Source of the DNA: Epiperipatus broadwayi
Taxonomy: Eukaryota; Onychophora; Udeonychophora; Euonychophora; Peripatidae
Reading direction: 5' to 3'
Assembly (NCBI GenBank): GCA_028023455.1
Contig: JAQFVV010006215.1
Coordinates: forward strand, 7,981,230 to 8,045,229
DNA: 64,000 nt
Below are positions 47,973-63,999 of the stretch, one piece after another. The notes below the pieces were generated by a model that saw nothing but the letters and a program-made list of their open reading frames with translations, searched no databases and was not told the origin of the DNA. Numbering within the stretch: position 1 is the stretch's first letter; every line of letters starts with the position of its first letter. The position numbers were made by a program, and so were the translations under genes.

Positions 47973-49119
47973 TATTCTTAATGAATTATGAATCACTCAA
48001 ACATTGTTGTATTTTGTTGATATTAGCCATTTTATGAGTTTTGTCATTATGAATATTAGAAATATAGATGTTCACTTTGTTATTTATGGAAATGAATGTT
48101 CCTCCCTACTTAGTATTTTGAATTCTAAATTTATAAAGATGTTAATTTCTTCCTAGTTACTATTATCAATTTGTGAGTATGGTGATGATGTATATTCCTC
48201 CCTACTATGTTGTTGCACTTTTTTAATATTATATGATAAATCAAATCTTATTATGCCACTTTTTGATATTTTTGAATTTGAGTAGTGATTTTTTAGAACA
48301 ACCCAAGATAAAGTATGTTTTTCAATATTCATTTCATATTTAAGTATGGTACATTTAAGTTACTTGGGATACATTTTATATTTGGAACTTAATTGACCAC
48401 AGAAACTTGCGTATTTGAAATGTAAATTAGAAATGACACACATTTTCATTATATGTAAGTATACATAATGAATTGGTTAGTTTGTTGAATTGGATCAAAA
48501 ATATATTATGATATCCAGTACAAAACCATAATGCATAAAAGGATAAATTGCTTTAATAAAGTTTAAGCACCATTTGATAATAAAATAAACTCACTACAAT
48601 CAGTTTTTATATTTTTTATTTTATCTCAGTCATGGGCAATCTGAGCCTTTTGATTTCCTATATGGCAGACTTAATTTTAAAAACAATTTAAAGCACTTTC
48701 TATTTCTGGTAAATTAAAGATCATTTTATTCATACTGAGTTATTTATAACAAATATAATGAGTATTTATAAGTTTGCATATATGTGTGTATATTTATAGA
48801 TAAATATAATTTTTCATTTAGTGTTTTTCTGAATTTATTTTATTAATCTTTATATTAAAAGTTTATACTGTGTGAGTTTGTGTAAATATTGAAACCAAAG
48901 TTTATTAAAATAAAATCTAAAATATATTTATATATACAGTGGTATATACTAGAATTATATAATGGCTTCTAAAATCTTGCTTATTATATTATCTGCTCAT
49001 TCTATGATACACTAAAATATATATATATATTTAAAAACAATCTGGTTCAAATGCACAGCCTAGACCAAATTTATCATCCAGCACAATCATTTAAATAGAA
49101 AAAAAATCACTATATATAT
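47973..49119. other. AT-rich, no feature seen
   Basis: Nothing recognisable on either strand. Confidence 0.4.
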
Positions 49120-49177
49120 ATAAGCTTATTAACTTAAGTCACGTGATGTATGACTTGATTTCATTGCAATATATATA

Positions 49178-49345
49178 AATTAAAATTTTAATGGTAAATA
49201 CAATATTATAGTTTAAATTCTTTTGTAGTGCTTTCAATTATGTGGTAATCCTCATCAGCTTTAACTGAACGAGGATTATACGTAATCGAAAGCGCTACAA
49301 AGGAATTTTAACTATAATATTGTATTTACCGTTAAAATTTTAATT
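49178..49345. mobile_element. Small foldback / MITE (about 75-bp arms)
   Basis: Left arm 49178-49253 (ttaatggtaaatacaatatt ... ggtaatcctc) and right arm 49271-49345 are near-perfect complements around a 17-base loop. Upstream, taagtcacgtgatgtatgac (49135-49154) resembles the end of compound palindrome 2 (aagtcatgtgacatctgac), suggesting relatedness. Confidence 0.75.
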
Positions 49346-52146
49346 TTTTTTTTTATATATAATATTTTATAACGGGTATTGTATTTTACATTTAATATAT
49401 ATATATAAGCAAATTTAGTGTAAACATATTTCTTAATTCTTTTTACATGGTATTAGTAAATTTGAAAAATATAAACAATATTTTTAATGAAAATTATAAT
49501 TGAATTTTCTTTAGTAAAAGCATAAAAAAAAATCTAAATAAGCTTCTTAATATAAATTAAATTTTTTTTTTTACTCTATTTTGCATGTTAATGGCCGTAA
49601 ATAAATGAGAAAAATTTAATATTTTTTTCCACTGTATGTTGGCAGCTAATATAAATAAATTGGTAAATGAAATTTACAGCCAAAATCAAAGATAATGCCT
49701 CTGATCAAACGGGAAGACCCTAACATATTGTAAGCACATGTACATTACCTCACTCAAAAATATTTTGCTTTGTTCATTATAGGATTTGTATTCATTGTAA
49801 AATTCTTATTTATTAAAAATTGAGTTCATTGTTGTAAATATCACTGCATAGTATAGTATGTATAAGAAAGATACCTGATTTTTAAAAAAGAAAGAGTAAA
49901 TAATATTCAACATACTTTAAAATGTTATAATTCAGTGTTATGATAAGCAATATTTCTTAAAGCTGATGCCCAAAAAACAGCCACGCTTAGTTTATTTTTT
50001 GCTAGGAATGGCTAGATATCAATTTACTGATAGTAATTGGATAGTTAACTGGGTTGGCTATGGATTGTCAGCCTAAAACAAAAAAGCCTAATTTGTTTAA
50101 AAATCTTCAACTACTTAAGCAGAAGAAAAAATCCAAATTTCATTCATATTCAAATCCACTTAATGAACATAACAGATGTATATACTAATTACTCTATCAC
50201 AAGACTTCACTCATGTATATACAAACACATGTATAGAGAGATAGATCAATAAAGGAAATTAATTAATATAAGCACATGTGAAAACTGGTAAAATACCAAT
50301 GTGTATATCAGCAATGATAGCCTCATTGTAATTGTGATTGCAGAGGAAGTATCTCTCTTTAGTTATACCAGTGCTAAAACAAAGTGTTGTATTCAGATTT
50401 GGGGAATAAAAGGTATTCAACCTATTGAAATTGTCGAATATTAAAGCAGTCAATGTGATAAAAATATTAATAAGAGTGAGAAGATAGACTTATATTCTTT
50501 AGAAAAGTGCTGGTGTGGAGTGATTGGTCACTCTCATCTCTGATCGAATCGAACGTTTGATCATCTCTTATTACCTTGCAAATTATAAATCAGCATAAAC
50601 GGTCCTAATCACCAATCAAAAGCAGACAGTTTATAGACATTTCCTAATCCTTCAAGCACTATATTACACAAGCCCTAAATTCCAGAAACTTGTTAGTTGA
50701 TACAAAAATATATTATTTATAAAAAAATTAAAACATTCATTAAATAGCCACTTCTTCAGCGTCACACTGTAGGTTGTTACGCACTTAGATAACCAAATAC
50801 CAAGTATTGAGAGCTTTAGTTCCTTGATTTATCTTTATTTAACTGATAATAACGATATCCATTTAGTGATCAGAAATTGGATGGCTATCTGGATTGATTA
50901 TAGACTTGCTACTGAAACAAATAACCATAAGTTTGCTTGCGATATATAAAACGTGCAGCACATATAGAGAGATGTATGAATGTATGTTTGAGCTTACAAT
51001 TTGATTTACAGTATTATTATGTTGAATTAGAAAAGAAATATCTGCCAGTTTAATTAAAATAAAACAGGACTTCTTATATCTTATATCGTTTTTTTTTTTT
51101 TATTTAATATATATAATAAAGTCGTTAGCTTTTTAAAAATTCGCTTAAAAATTTAAATATTGTCAATTATTCTGCTAAAAATTAAATCTGATCAATAATT
51201 TACATGGATGATTGAAAGTCGTTTCAGAAAAAAATCTATTTTTAAATCAGAAGTATTTCTCTTTTTTAAGAAAAAAAAAATTATCCAAGCAAAAAAAATT
51301 AATTGTTAATTAAGAAAAAAAATGTTTATTGCAAAAGGTGTCTGCAGTTAAGCATCATAGAAAAAAACAGATTAAAAGCTTTAAGTCATAAAAACTAGCT
51401 CAATATATCTACCATTATTTTTTATGCAAACGCGTTGTAGTCGGGAGTTCAATTTTAAACGAAATAAACTTTGAAATTTTTTCAAACCTACATGCAAACA
51501 AGTTTAGGATTTTTTTTCCATATAACTGGTCTATAGCTAATTTAATTATTACTTGGGATTGACTGGTAAATAATTATCTAGATATTATTAGTCATAATTT
51601 AATCTGAGGTGAATTCAGTGATAATGAGTTTATTATAGAAAAAAAAACAACAACACGAAATACTCTTTACCACTGATGGAGGAACACAGTTCAATGAGCC
51701 TATAGTTTACATACATATCTTAAATTTTCAGATGATTTGACCAGTCGACAAACATATATTTAAAGATTTCAGGAGTACATCTTTTGTAATTATAGAAGCA
51801 GATAATCTACATTTCTCATTTTCTCTGCATATATGTATGCTTTCAGATTCACAAGCATACTTTTTTTAGATAGCTTTAATCCAGATAATTAATAACCGTT
51901 GGTAAATAATTATCTAGCCATTCTTAGCAAAGGGATAAAGTGCTTTAAAATACAGCAGAAAAGGAAATGAATATTTTTTTTTATAAAAAAAAGTTATTTA
52001 ATATGGCCGCTAGAGGATAGTTACAACTACTAATTAATTATATTAATTATATTTGCTGATTATCACTTGACTTTACATTTATCCTACATAAAAGTATTAT
52101 TTGTTATTATATATATAACATTTGTTTTAGGGCTTAAATATGATTA
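49346..52146. other. AT-rich, no supported gene
   Basis: Loosely repeated phrases around ggatagttaactgggttggc (50039) and ggatggctatctggattgat (50879) suggest an old diverged repeat. No coding sequence is supported. Confidence 0.35.
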
Positions 52147-52476
52147 AAGGGGATTTGAGCACAGACTTTCAAGCTTCCTTCAGCTACCCACTCCATCTTA
52201 TATAACTAATAAACATGACCATATACATTTGGAAAAGATAAATAATCTCCAATATCCGTATTTTGTGTTGAACCAGCACTCATTAGTTAGCCCAGACCAT
52301 CATTTCTCACACACAAATATATAATCAATGTTCAGCTTATATTAAGATAGCAAATCTTTAAACTTTACTGGACAGACTTCACCCCTCTTCACCCTCCAAC
52401 TCTTCATTTATCAGCCTTATTGAAATTCTGATGATGGAATGTTCAAACCCTTGTTGATGCCAATATTGTTGTCATA
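52147..52476 (-). mobile_element. SINE-like repeat family X, left arm of an inverted pair
   Basis: Reverse complement of 52605-52935. Landmarks: gggatttgagcacagactttc at the left end (B-box complement) and ccaatattgttgtcata at the right end. Confidence 0.75.
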
Positions 52477-52604
52477 CTCATCTTAGAGTTCAGTATTTAC
52501 AATATACTAGTATTGATTTAGTACAAATTAGGTCTAAATTCTGACCAAACTCTCTGTGTATTTAAATGGACATACTAAGGTCATATATCTTAAGGTCAAC
52601 ATGG

Positions 52605-52935
52605 ATATGACAACAATATTGGCATCAACAAGGGTTAGAACATTACATCATCAGATTTTCAATAAGGTGGATGGCTGAGGAGTTGGAGTGTGGAGAGTAT
52701 TAAAGTCTGTCCATTGAAGTTTAAAGATTTCCTATTCTAATATAAGTTGAGCATTGATTATATATGAATGTGGGAGATGATGGTCTAGACCAACTGATGA
52801 GGGTTGATTCAGCACAAAATACATATATTGGAGATCATTTATCTTTTTTATATGTATATGGTCATGTTTATTAGTTATATAAGATGGAGTGGATAGCTGA
52901 AGAAAACTTGATAGTCTGTGTTTAAATTCCCTTTA
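52605..52935 (+). mobile_element. SINE-like repeat family X, right arm of an inverted pair
   Basis: Complementary to the left arm. It ends with gtggatagctgaagaaaac and gtctgtgtttaaattccc, a tRNA-like end with a B box. The spacer 52477-52604 contains cagtatttacaatatactag, and a near copy of that part recurs immediately after this arm at 52947-52975. Confidence 0.75.
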
Positions 52936-53246
52936 ATTACATCTTAAAGTTTAGTATTTATACAATATACTAGTATAGATTTATTAGTTTAAATATGAGT
53001 AAAATATCTTTGCAAAATTATGTCATTTCAAAATTAATTTTTTAAAATATATATAGATTGCTTTAAGATTGATCTCTGGCTGTTGCTCTGATAACATTTA
53101 TATAAAGTCTTAAAATACAGAAGGATATTGTCATTTTTTCTGCTGTAAAAAGCTACTGAGCTTGGCAGTGAGAGGACAATTCAACTGTTATACAAATATA
53201 CTTGCTACTTATCATATGCCTTTAAATATATGTATATAAATTATCT

Positions 53247-53360
53247 TTTTTTCCTCATGTGTCATAGCATCAGCCAGGAAGTGAACCCACTAACCTGTGA
53301 CAACTGCTTATAAAGCAATTGTCACTGACCTCTCGACCACCAATGCTGGACCATTTAAAT
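53247..53360 (-). mobile_element. tRNA-derived SINE (same family as 23270)
   Basis: The minus strand reads GGTGGTCGAGAGGTCAGTGA (A box), then GTGGGTTCACTTCCTGGC (B box), GATGCTATGACACATGAG and an A-run. Confidence 0.8.
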
Positions 53361-55416
<2,056 letters not shown>

Positions 55417-56278
55417 AACAATTTAAATAAATCAATTGCCATTTGTAACAATATTTATCAATTAATATAAATATGTATTTGTAATTATTAAATTAATATA
55501 AAAGATATGTATTTGTAATTATAATTTGTAGCTATTTCAATTCATCATAGCATAGACAAAGAAAATATCAGCATTAAAGATTCTTGGTATTTATTTATAT
55601 ATTGGGGCAGTCATTTAAACAGTAAAACATACTGGACATTGTCATCTAATAAAAATAATATTAAACATAGCAACTGAATAAAAGTACCCACTGTGAGATT
55701 CCTGGAGTGCCTTATGCTTATCTCCAATACTAGGTTCTTCTAACAAAGAATCCTTCCTATCCTTCTTTCCAAATATATAAGACCATTCATGGTCATATGC
55801 ACACACTGGTGCTATTCATGACAACTTATAAAAAAATATATTTTATAAAACTAATATTATGAAGTTGGAAAGGGATGATATCACTCTTTATTCAGTTTAG
55901 CTAAGTACATGTGTTTTCCCATGAGCGCCACTAGATTGTTTTCAATCTAGATAAGTATCTATTTATAGTGTACTTGAGTTCAAACTCATTCAGTACATAT
56001 TTATTACACATGACTTGGATGACTATTGAACAAAAATGACATTCTTACATTTTATCTATATTGATAAAATTACAAGATCCCAATATTACCAAAGTTTATA
56101 CTATAGATCAAAGATTCTTATAGACATTGCTAGCTCATTAACGTATATTGATGAACAGACATGTATAATCCTATTAATGGCTTCCAAACAAGCATGTGAA
56201 GACCATTATTGATATTGATGGCCATTTAACTAAATTATTTATCACAATAAATAATAATGATGATGATGATAATAATAT

Positions 56279-56356
56279 CATAATAATGATTATAATAGTG
56301 ATGTCACAATAATGATTATAATAGTGATGTCATAACAATGATTATAATAGTGATGA
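56279..56356. repeat. Minisatellite, three 26-bp units
   Basis: Units cataataatgattataata + gtgatgt start at 56279, 56305 and 56331 with one or two differences each. Confidence 0.9.
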
Positions 56357-59191
56357 TGATACCAGCCATGGCTTATCAATAAACTCACAACAATAAATTC
56401 ATCTTTATAAACTTATAGGCATCTATTAAAATTATCATATTTCATACTGGGATTTAATAATACTAATGGTGATGATTGATCATCATGAATCTCTTTGCAT
56501 AATATTCAATTTTATATAAACCCCTATTTACTAAAACATATTCATTACGCTAAACATTAAATTTAATGATTATAATTTATTAATGATGATTGATGGCGAT
56601 CATAACTTTTATATAGTATTATTTGAAACATTTTTAACTAATAACATGATATCCATCTTTGATGAGGATGATCTAAATTCATGGACACAACACAATTTTA
56701 GCTTTCTATGTTGAACTATAATTATCAAAATTTGGTTATTCTCAAGCATAATCCTTAAATACTTAAATATCAACATTCTAGTTTACCTATTATTTTGCGG
56801 ACGCTTAATATTTGCAAGTGATTGCTCAATATATATGAATGGTAATACTTAATAACTGCGAGCAATGATGCTGATTTAAAATGATAGAATTAAGAAAAAA
56901 AAAAAAACAAAACACAATATTCTTAATAATTACTCGGAAACCAATTAAGATATATAATTATATTTTATTAACACTACTACTCTTTCTTTCCTTCTTTAAA
57001 GTCAAATCGACAATTAAATAAATGGCTTATTAATATAAAAAATTTATATAAGTATAAGCAAATAAACTTAATATATAGGTTTGTCATCTTTCTTGATATC
57101 TCAAAATAAGCTGACTTAAATCAATATTAAAAAAAAAATACATATTCTATAAATGCTTATTTAAGACTTTTCTTACTTATCATATCATAAAATAAATTTC
57201 AGGTGTAACTTGTATATGTTATTTCATTTCCATTCAAATGTAATGCCCTACTTTTTAATTTACCATTTTAAACTAATCATATATAACCTATTCTTTGATG
57301 TGTTTGGGTAAGCAGTTACACATTCACGCATTCGGTAATGTTAACATATATGTTTAAAATGTATACCCAAAAATCACATATATAAAAATATCTTTTTCTT
57401 TTGCAACCTTATAGCGAAAGAAAATAAAATACATATATTAACTTTTAATATGCAACAAGATAAAATAAAAATAAAAAACATTATAAATGCATATATCTAT
57501 AGGTTGCTCATCATCATTAACATCTGAAGAACAATTAAAAAAAAAACATTTCAACATTACAATATATAAAAAAAATAATGAAAAATTTAAGTTTAAAGAT
57601 TTAAACTATGTTTGTGCTATGTTGTGAGATATTGCAAATAACTATAGATAAACAAGTCTTTAATGTTTCTGTATCAAAAAAAGAAAATTGCTTTGACCAG
57701 TAAATTAAGGTTTACTTTTAATAAGTAAAAGAATAAAATCGGTTAAAGAAAGTTCATATTTACCCGTCTACTTTTTACTTCTTATTAATGTCCTGAATTT
57801 GAATTTTAGACTGCTTTTCTTTGCTCACCAACAACAAAAAAAAAAGAAAGTTATTGCAGATACTTTTAAGATAATGCTGAATCAATTGACTTTCTTGTTT
57901 CTTCAATTCCATTATTATTCACTGTTGATTGGCTTCCTTCTACCATTTAAAAAAAAAGTTATTATAAGTACTTTGAATAAGTAGGTACCGGTGGATTTGC
58001 TTGTCTCTCTTCTTTAAAAAAATAATTGCTGTCGACACTTTAGATGATTGAGGTAAATCAACAAAAATTTGATTTATGGCTTCAAACTTGGTTCTACATG
58101 GCTGTTATGGATTTTCTCTTCCTCCTATTTCCCCTTCTCCATTGGTTGAAAGGCAATGAGCTTTTAATAAGACAGGAACTAGGAACAAAGCATTCCATAT
58201 AGCTTGTGTGGTTGGCTTCAAAATCTGTCATTTTGTTGGTTATTACTGGATACATGATTTCATAGACAGATCAGCGATTTTGACTCATTCTGTATTAATC
58301 AGGAAGCAGAAAAAATGGTTTAGCAATGCAGAGGCATAGTCTTATGCATAACCAAATATGTTAATATCATTTTTATAATTATTACTAGCTTATAATAAAT
58401 TCAATCTTGTTCCATTTCTCTCCTATTCTTTAATATTGCTTGAAAATTGCTTTATATAAACGCACATTTCATTTGCTCTTTTTTTTTCAACTTTCAAAGA
58501 GTGAGAAAAAAGAATTAAAGCGTTCACTCTCTTTTTTAAAAAAAAAGATTCGAGCTTACATTTCTGCTTAAGAATTATAACAAGGAAGGACCGACTGAGT
58601 TGAGTCTCAAAATAATAATAATAATTTAACTGATCATCTCTCTAAAGAAATTTATTACTGACTCTTAAAAAAAATTTATGATTAACTGCCTAAAAAAATT
58701 GTTTTAATCGTTTATATCGCGAAAAAAACATCTGGAAATCTTTATCTTAAAAAAAAAATCAAAGCTTCACAAGTTTGACTTAAAATTGATCGCTATCGTT
58801 ACTACATCAAAGCACCTCTTTTGTAAAAATAATTTTAAGATACAGATAACAACAAAGCTGGCCATCTATAGCCATCAGAAATAAGTGTAAAAGCATCTTT
58901 GTGTTTGTACAGATCTATTCATTGTTTCACACGTGTACAATTTTTTATCTCCTAATCTAACAATTTTATTTTACACCTTTCTGATTTACTCTATTTTAAC
59001 AAAATGAAAGTTAAATAAATTTAACACATATTATTTAATAAAAAATATTATATAATAAATCATAAAAAGAACTGCTTATTCATAATAATAAATCTATACA
59101 TATAAATCTCTGTATGTATAAAAGAATAAAAAAAATTTTTTTTTTTTTTTTAAATAATTGAATACTGTATGTATATGTACAATATATATAT
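56357..59191. other. AT-rich, no supported gene
   Basis: Homopolymer A and T runs and short open frames only. No family motif on either strand. Confidence 0.4.
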
Positions 59192-61370
59192 TGTAACCGG
59201 ACCCTTACTCATCCGATCATATAGGGATTGAGAGCTCCGAAACAAACATGATATAGCGTAAAGCTTTATTTATTTTCCTACATCGATAGTTGTTCATTAT
59301 CAACACAAGGGGGCGCCAGACACGATGATTTAATTTACAATTTAATTTCTCGCATCACCTTACGTCATATCAAAACGTTAAGTCAATCCCCGCCCATAAG
59401 CTCAAACTCCCAGCATGGACCAATAAGGGTCACTCAGGGTCACGATGAAATTGTTTCAAGAATATCATTCTGGTAAAAGAACACAATAATAACCAATGGA
59501 GAGGAAGCTTGGTTGATTTACAGATCGGTCCAAATATTGGACCGGGTTATTGGTTATTTGGTGACTAATACGAATGTTTGACTTATGCATCCTTATATAA
59601 AATAATTTAGAAGCTTATAATATCATCCCCCCGTATCATACAGTCCAATAGAATTACTCATACTAGCTTTATTGATATTTATTTATACTTATTCATAATA
59701 GGCCCTCCCAACTCTTAAGCCTATCTTAACTACATAGTAAATAAACATCGTGACTTACGGCACAATGTAACTTAAATAAATAAACAAAACAAAAAAATAA
59801 GAAAGACTAATTTTAAAAGTAAAATAATTAATTGCATGAATAAATGTTGATTATACTACTTAAAAAAAAATGTAGTTTTAATTATAGAGAATGATTTGAG
59901 GAATGCTCGACTTGTTTAAAATGATAAAAAGAAATTTATTGATTATATAAAAAAAATGAAATATTGATTGATTGCTTTATTTGCACGCACATACACGCAT
60001 TCTCACACTCGCACAGAAAAGAACATATTATGCATAATAAACATGGATGATATAATCATATTTCATTCCTTTACATTTTGAAATTAAAGGTGTGTTATAG
60101 CTTAGAAGATAAATTACTTATGGTCAAAGTTCATAACAGGAAAAGTCCTAAGATTTAAATATGAGGAACTGTATAGCATCTGATTTTATTCGAAAGTTGA
60201 GGTTAAAATATTAAGTTCAAATATGAGGGATTACGGATCATTTTATAGTTTGATTTACGAAAAGTTGAATTTAATTAGTTATGAGATTGCCTTTTAAAGT
60301 CTACGAAAAGAATGAATGGGAGCATAAAAGAAATAAAGTGTTTACCTAGGATTTTGCTTAGTCTTCCGCTGCTTCTAACTTGGTGAGGGTTCGAACATGT
60401 TGGATGCTGTTTTCCATAATAAAAGGTTATTCATTTTTTTTATAAGTTCAGCATAGTAGGTTTGGACGATTCTCATATTTTAAACGGAACAACAGTCTTG
60501 AACTGATTGGAGTACGATGTTTGGATGGCACTGTTGTTGATCATTCATAGCTGTGGAGATGTTCTGGCGGCGGAGTGTCGATCAATCACTGAAGGGTTTC
60601 TTAGCCCATCATGACGATCGACGCTCTAAAGATTAATTTCACAGTGATCATATTGGATAAAACGGATAGCAAAAAAAGAAAGTTCGAGTTGATGAATAGC
60701 TTCCGGGATGAATTTAAAAAAACTATAAGCGTAAGCAAAAACGAAACAAAGCATGTAAAGACTGTAACAGAGCTCAAGACAAAGCCCACTCAAGACTCCG
60801 CGTATTTATATGGGTTGGTTATTATCTGAGGATCGAATCTCCACCCAGAGTTCACTATTCTCTGAGTTGTCGTTGGGGTCCGTATCCTACGTAATGTTCA
60901 CTCAATCCATATGCTTGAGGCAATCTTAGGTTTAGGCAATCTCATATTGCAATCTCAGTTAAAAAATTTATACTTATTTACACCTTTGATGCATACGTGT
61001 GTGCGTGTTTTAAGAGAACAATATAATTTACATTAGTTTAAAAGTCGAGCATTTAATCTTTCTCAAAAATCATTTCTATAAGCTTTTAACTTTTACTATA
61101 GTTATAATTTAAAATAAACCCTTTTTTTAATTACCCCCGCGGCATATACAAGTAAAAATCACTTATTGAGATTAAAAAAAATGGCATATTAGTAATACTT
61201 TATATTTTATTTTTAGAGGATATTATTTTAATAGATTATATGAAAGCCTTAAACTATTTAATCATAAATATTAACATTTTATTTTATAGTGTATTTTATA
61301 AAGTATTGAAAGAAAACTATATTTATTTTTCATCATAAGTTGAAAGTGAGAAAAAATAGAGTGTTTACAT
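59192..61370 (-). repeat. 3' LTR (left-hand copy)
   Basis: Starts TGTAACCGG. The inner boundary is put at about 61370 because gtgtttaca there gives the matching TGTAA end on the minus strand; this is tentative. It holds the palindrome cggtccaaatattggaccg (59526-59544) and a minus-strand TATA motif (atataaata, near 60805). The inner end near 60342 has ttacctagg, a possible splice donor in the leader on the minus strand. Confidence 0.7.
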
Positions 61371-61436
61371 TGCTTGTGTGTGTGCGTATATACATGTACC
61401 GACTTTGTCTCGGTATATATCCCCGCGATCCGTCCA

Positions 61437-61470
61437 AAAATTAAAATGCGAGGATTGGCATTTTAATTTT
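61437..61470. repeat. Perfect 13-bp hairpin between integrase and LTR
   Basis: aaaattaaaatgc (61437-61449) pairs with gcattttaatttt (61458-61470). It lies between the integrase stop and the LTR. Its role is unknown. Confidence 0.75.
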
Positions 61471-61482
61471 TTCACAATAAAA

Positions 61483-62008
61483 CTATTTATTTTGTTTCCC
61501 TTTCTCTTTTTCTTTACCCCGCTCCTCCTCCGTATGGTGAGGGGTTTGAACTTCATTTACTAATTTCAAGGCCCGGGCATTATATGTCCCAATCCTTCGG
61601 GACCCTTCATACAATATGAAGGCATTGTTCCCGTATGCGCGTCCTATGACATAAGATCCCTCATATAAGGGTTGAAATTTTTTATAAATGGCCTGTTCTG
61701 GCCGAGTGACCGGGTTTGTCCGTACCATGACTCTGTCTCCTTCCTTGAATATTCCTACCACGACTCCCTGTCTTTTCCTCCGAACTTGGCTCATTTTCTG
61801 CAGTTGCCGTTTAGCTTCTTGGGCATCCCTTGTCCGATTTATTTTCTCCTTTTGGGGCCAGGGTCCTTGGGCATATGGGTATGGTCTCCTTCTCCCAAAG
61901 TGAAGGCGGTCGGGTTCGAAACCAGTTGACTCATTCCGGGTTTCGTTTATCATGCTCACAACCCGTGGTGTTTCCTTTACCCACGCCTTATGGTTTCCAT
62001 TCAACCGT
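61483..62008 (-). pseudogene. pol: Integrase C-terminal part of the LTR element
   Basis: An open frame reaching from the LTR junction to a stop at 61483. ERLNGNHKAWVKETPRVV and STGFEPDRLHFGRRRPYP are the last helices of a retroviral-type integrase core (normally followed by a StGfsP-type loop). GDRVMVRTNPV and FQPLYEGSYVIGR form the C-terminal SH3-like part, and GTYNARALKLVNE ends it. A Lys/Glu-rich tail follows. The core's catalytic residues would lie upstream and are missing. The type resembles Ty3/Gypsy integrases. The first nine residues of the open frame (62037-62009) come from the LTR, so the frame spans a deletion junction. Confidence 0.8.
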
Positions 62009-63999
62009 TCATATAGAGATTGAAAGCTCCGAAACAAACATGATATAGCGTAAAGCTTTATTTATTTTCCTATATCGATAGTTGTTCATTATCAACATAA
62101 GGGGGCGCCAGATACGATGATTTAATTTATAATTTAATTTCTCGCATCACCTTACGTCATATCAAAACGATTTCGAAGTCTAATCCCCGCCCATAAGCTC
62201 AAACTCCCAGCATGGACCAATAGGGTCACTCAGGGTCACGATGTAATTATTATTCTGGTAAAAGACACAATACTAACCAATGGAGAAGAAGCTTGGTTGA
62301 TTAATAGATCGGTCCAAACTTTGGACCGGGTCATTGGTTATTTGCAACTAATAAGAATGTTCGGTTGGCTCATAAAAAAATTAGAAGCTTATAATATCAT
62401 CCCCCCTTTATCATACAGTCCGGTAGAATTATTTACATTAGCTTTATTGACATTTATTTACATTTTCTAATAATAGGCCCTCCCAACTCTTAAATCTATC
62501 TTAACTACATAATAAATAAACATCGTGACTTACGGCACGATGTTTATAAATGACATTTTAAAAGAAACAAACAAAAGAAGGATAAGAAAGATGAATCTAA
62601 AGTAAAATAATTAATTGCATGAATAAATGCTAACTTTATTAATAATCAAAATAATAAAAAAATATATATATATATATATTTACTTATAGGAAATGATTTG
62701 AGAAATGCTCGACTTGTTTAAATTATAAAAAGAAATTTATTGAATATAAAAAAAAAAAAATGCAATATTGATTAATAGTTTTATTTACACGCACATACGT
62801 GCATTCACGCACTCGCACAGAAAAGAACATATTATGCATAATAAACATGGATGATAAAATACATCTTTCCTTTTATATTTTGAAATTAGGTGTGTTATAG
62901 CTTAGAAGATAATAATTAAGGTCAAAGTTCATAACTGAAAAGTCCTAAGATTTAAATATGAGGAATTGCATAGCATGTGATTTACGAAGATTAAAATAAT
63001 AAGTTTAAATATGAGGAATTACGGATCATTTTATAGTTTGATTTACGAAAAGTCGAATTTAATTAATTATGAGATTGCCTTTTAAAGTTTACGTAAAGAA
63101 TGAATGAAAACATTATAAAATAAAGTGTTTACCTAGGATTTTTGCTTAGTCTTCCGCTGCTTCTACTTTGGTGAGGGTTCGAACATGGTAGATGATGTTT
63201 TCCATAATACGAGGTTATTCATTTTTTTTAAAGTTCAGCGTAGTAGGTTTGGACGATTCATGTATTTCAAACGGAACAACATTATTGAACTGGTTGGAGC
63301 ACTATTTTCGGATGGTACTGTTGTTGATCATTCATAGCTGTGGAGATGTTCTGGCGGCGGAGCGTCGATCAATCACTGAAGGGTTTCCTAGCCCATCATG
63401 ACGATCGACGCTCTAAATACTGATTTCACTGCGATCATATTGAATAAACCGGATAGCAAAAACAAAAATGAAAACGAGATGATGAATGACTTTTGACTAA
63501 TGAATTTTGAATAAAGGATAAAGAAAGAATAAAGAATGAATAATATCTTTAGATTTTGCTTGATATTTATATGGGTTGGGTATTATCTGAGGATCGAATC
63601 TCCACCCAGAGTTCAATATTCTTAGAGTTGTCGTTAGGGTCCGTGTCCTACGTAATGTTCACTCAATCCATATGCTGGAGGCAATCTTAGGTTTAGGCAA
63701 TCTCATATTGCAATCTCAGTTAATAAATAAAAATACTTATTCACACCTTTGATGCATACGTGTGTGCGTGTTTTAAGAGAACAATCTACTTTACATTAGT
63801 TTAAAAGTCGAGCATTTAATCTTTCTCAAAAATCATTTCTATAAGCTTTTAACTTTTACTACAGTTATAATTTAAAATAAAACCCCTTTTTAATTATCCC
63901 CGCGGCATATACAAGTAAAAATCACTTATTGAGATTAAAAAATGGCATATTAGTAATACTTTATATTTTATTTTTAGAGGATATTATTTTAGTAGATTA
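62009..63999 (-). repeat. 5' LTR (right-hand copy, cut by window edge)
   Basis: Aligned to 59217-61240 over its whole visible length, with small indels. It lacks the last 25 bases of the LTR (59192-59216) at its junction with the integrase fragment, so the deletion took the LTR end, primer site, gag and most of pol. Confidence 0.8.

Larger units (their letters stand above)
59192..63999 (-). mobile_element. LTR retrotransposon with ~2.2 kb LTRs and most of the interior deleted (continues beyond window)
   Basis: 59217-61250 and 62009-63999 are long direct repeats (offset about 2.8 kb) in the orientation of two LTRs. Between them lies the end of an integrase on the minus strand. The distal LTR end TGTAACCGG (59192) matches the TG...CA rule. 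The 5' LTR for this minus-strand element is the right-hand copy, which runs off the window. No gag, protease or RT remains. Confidence 0.8.
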
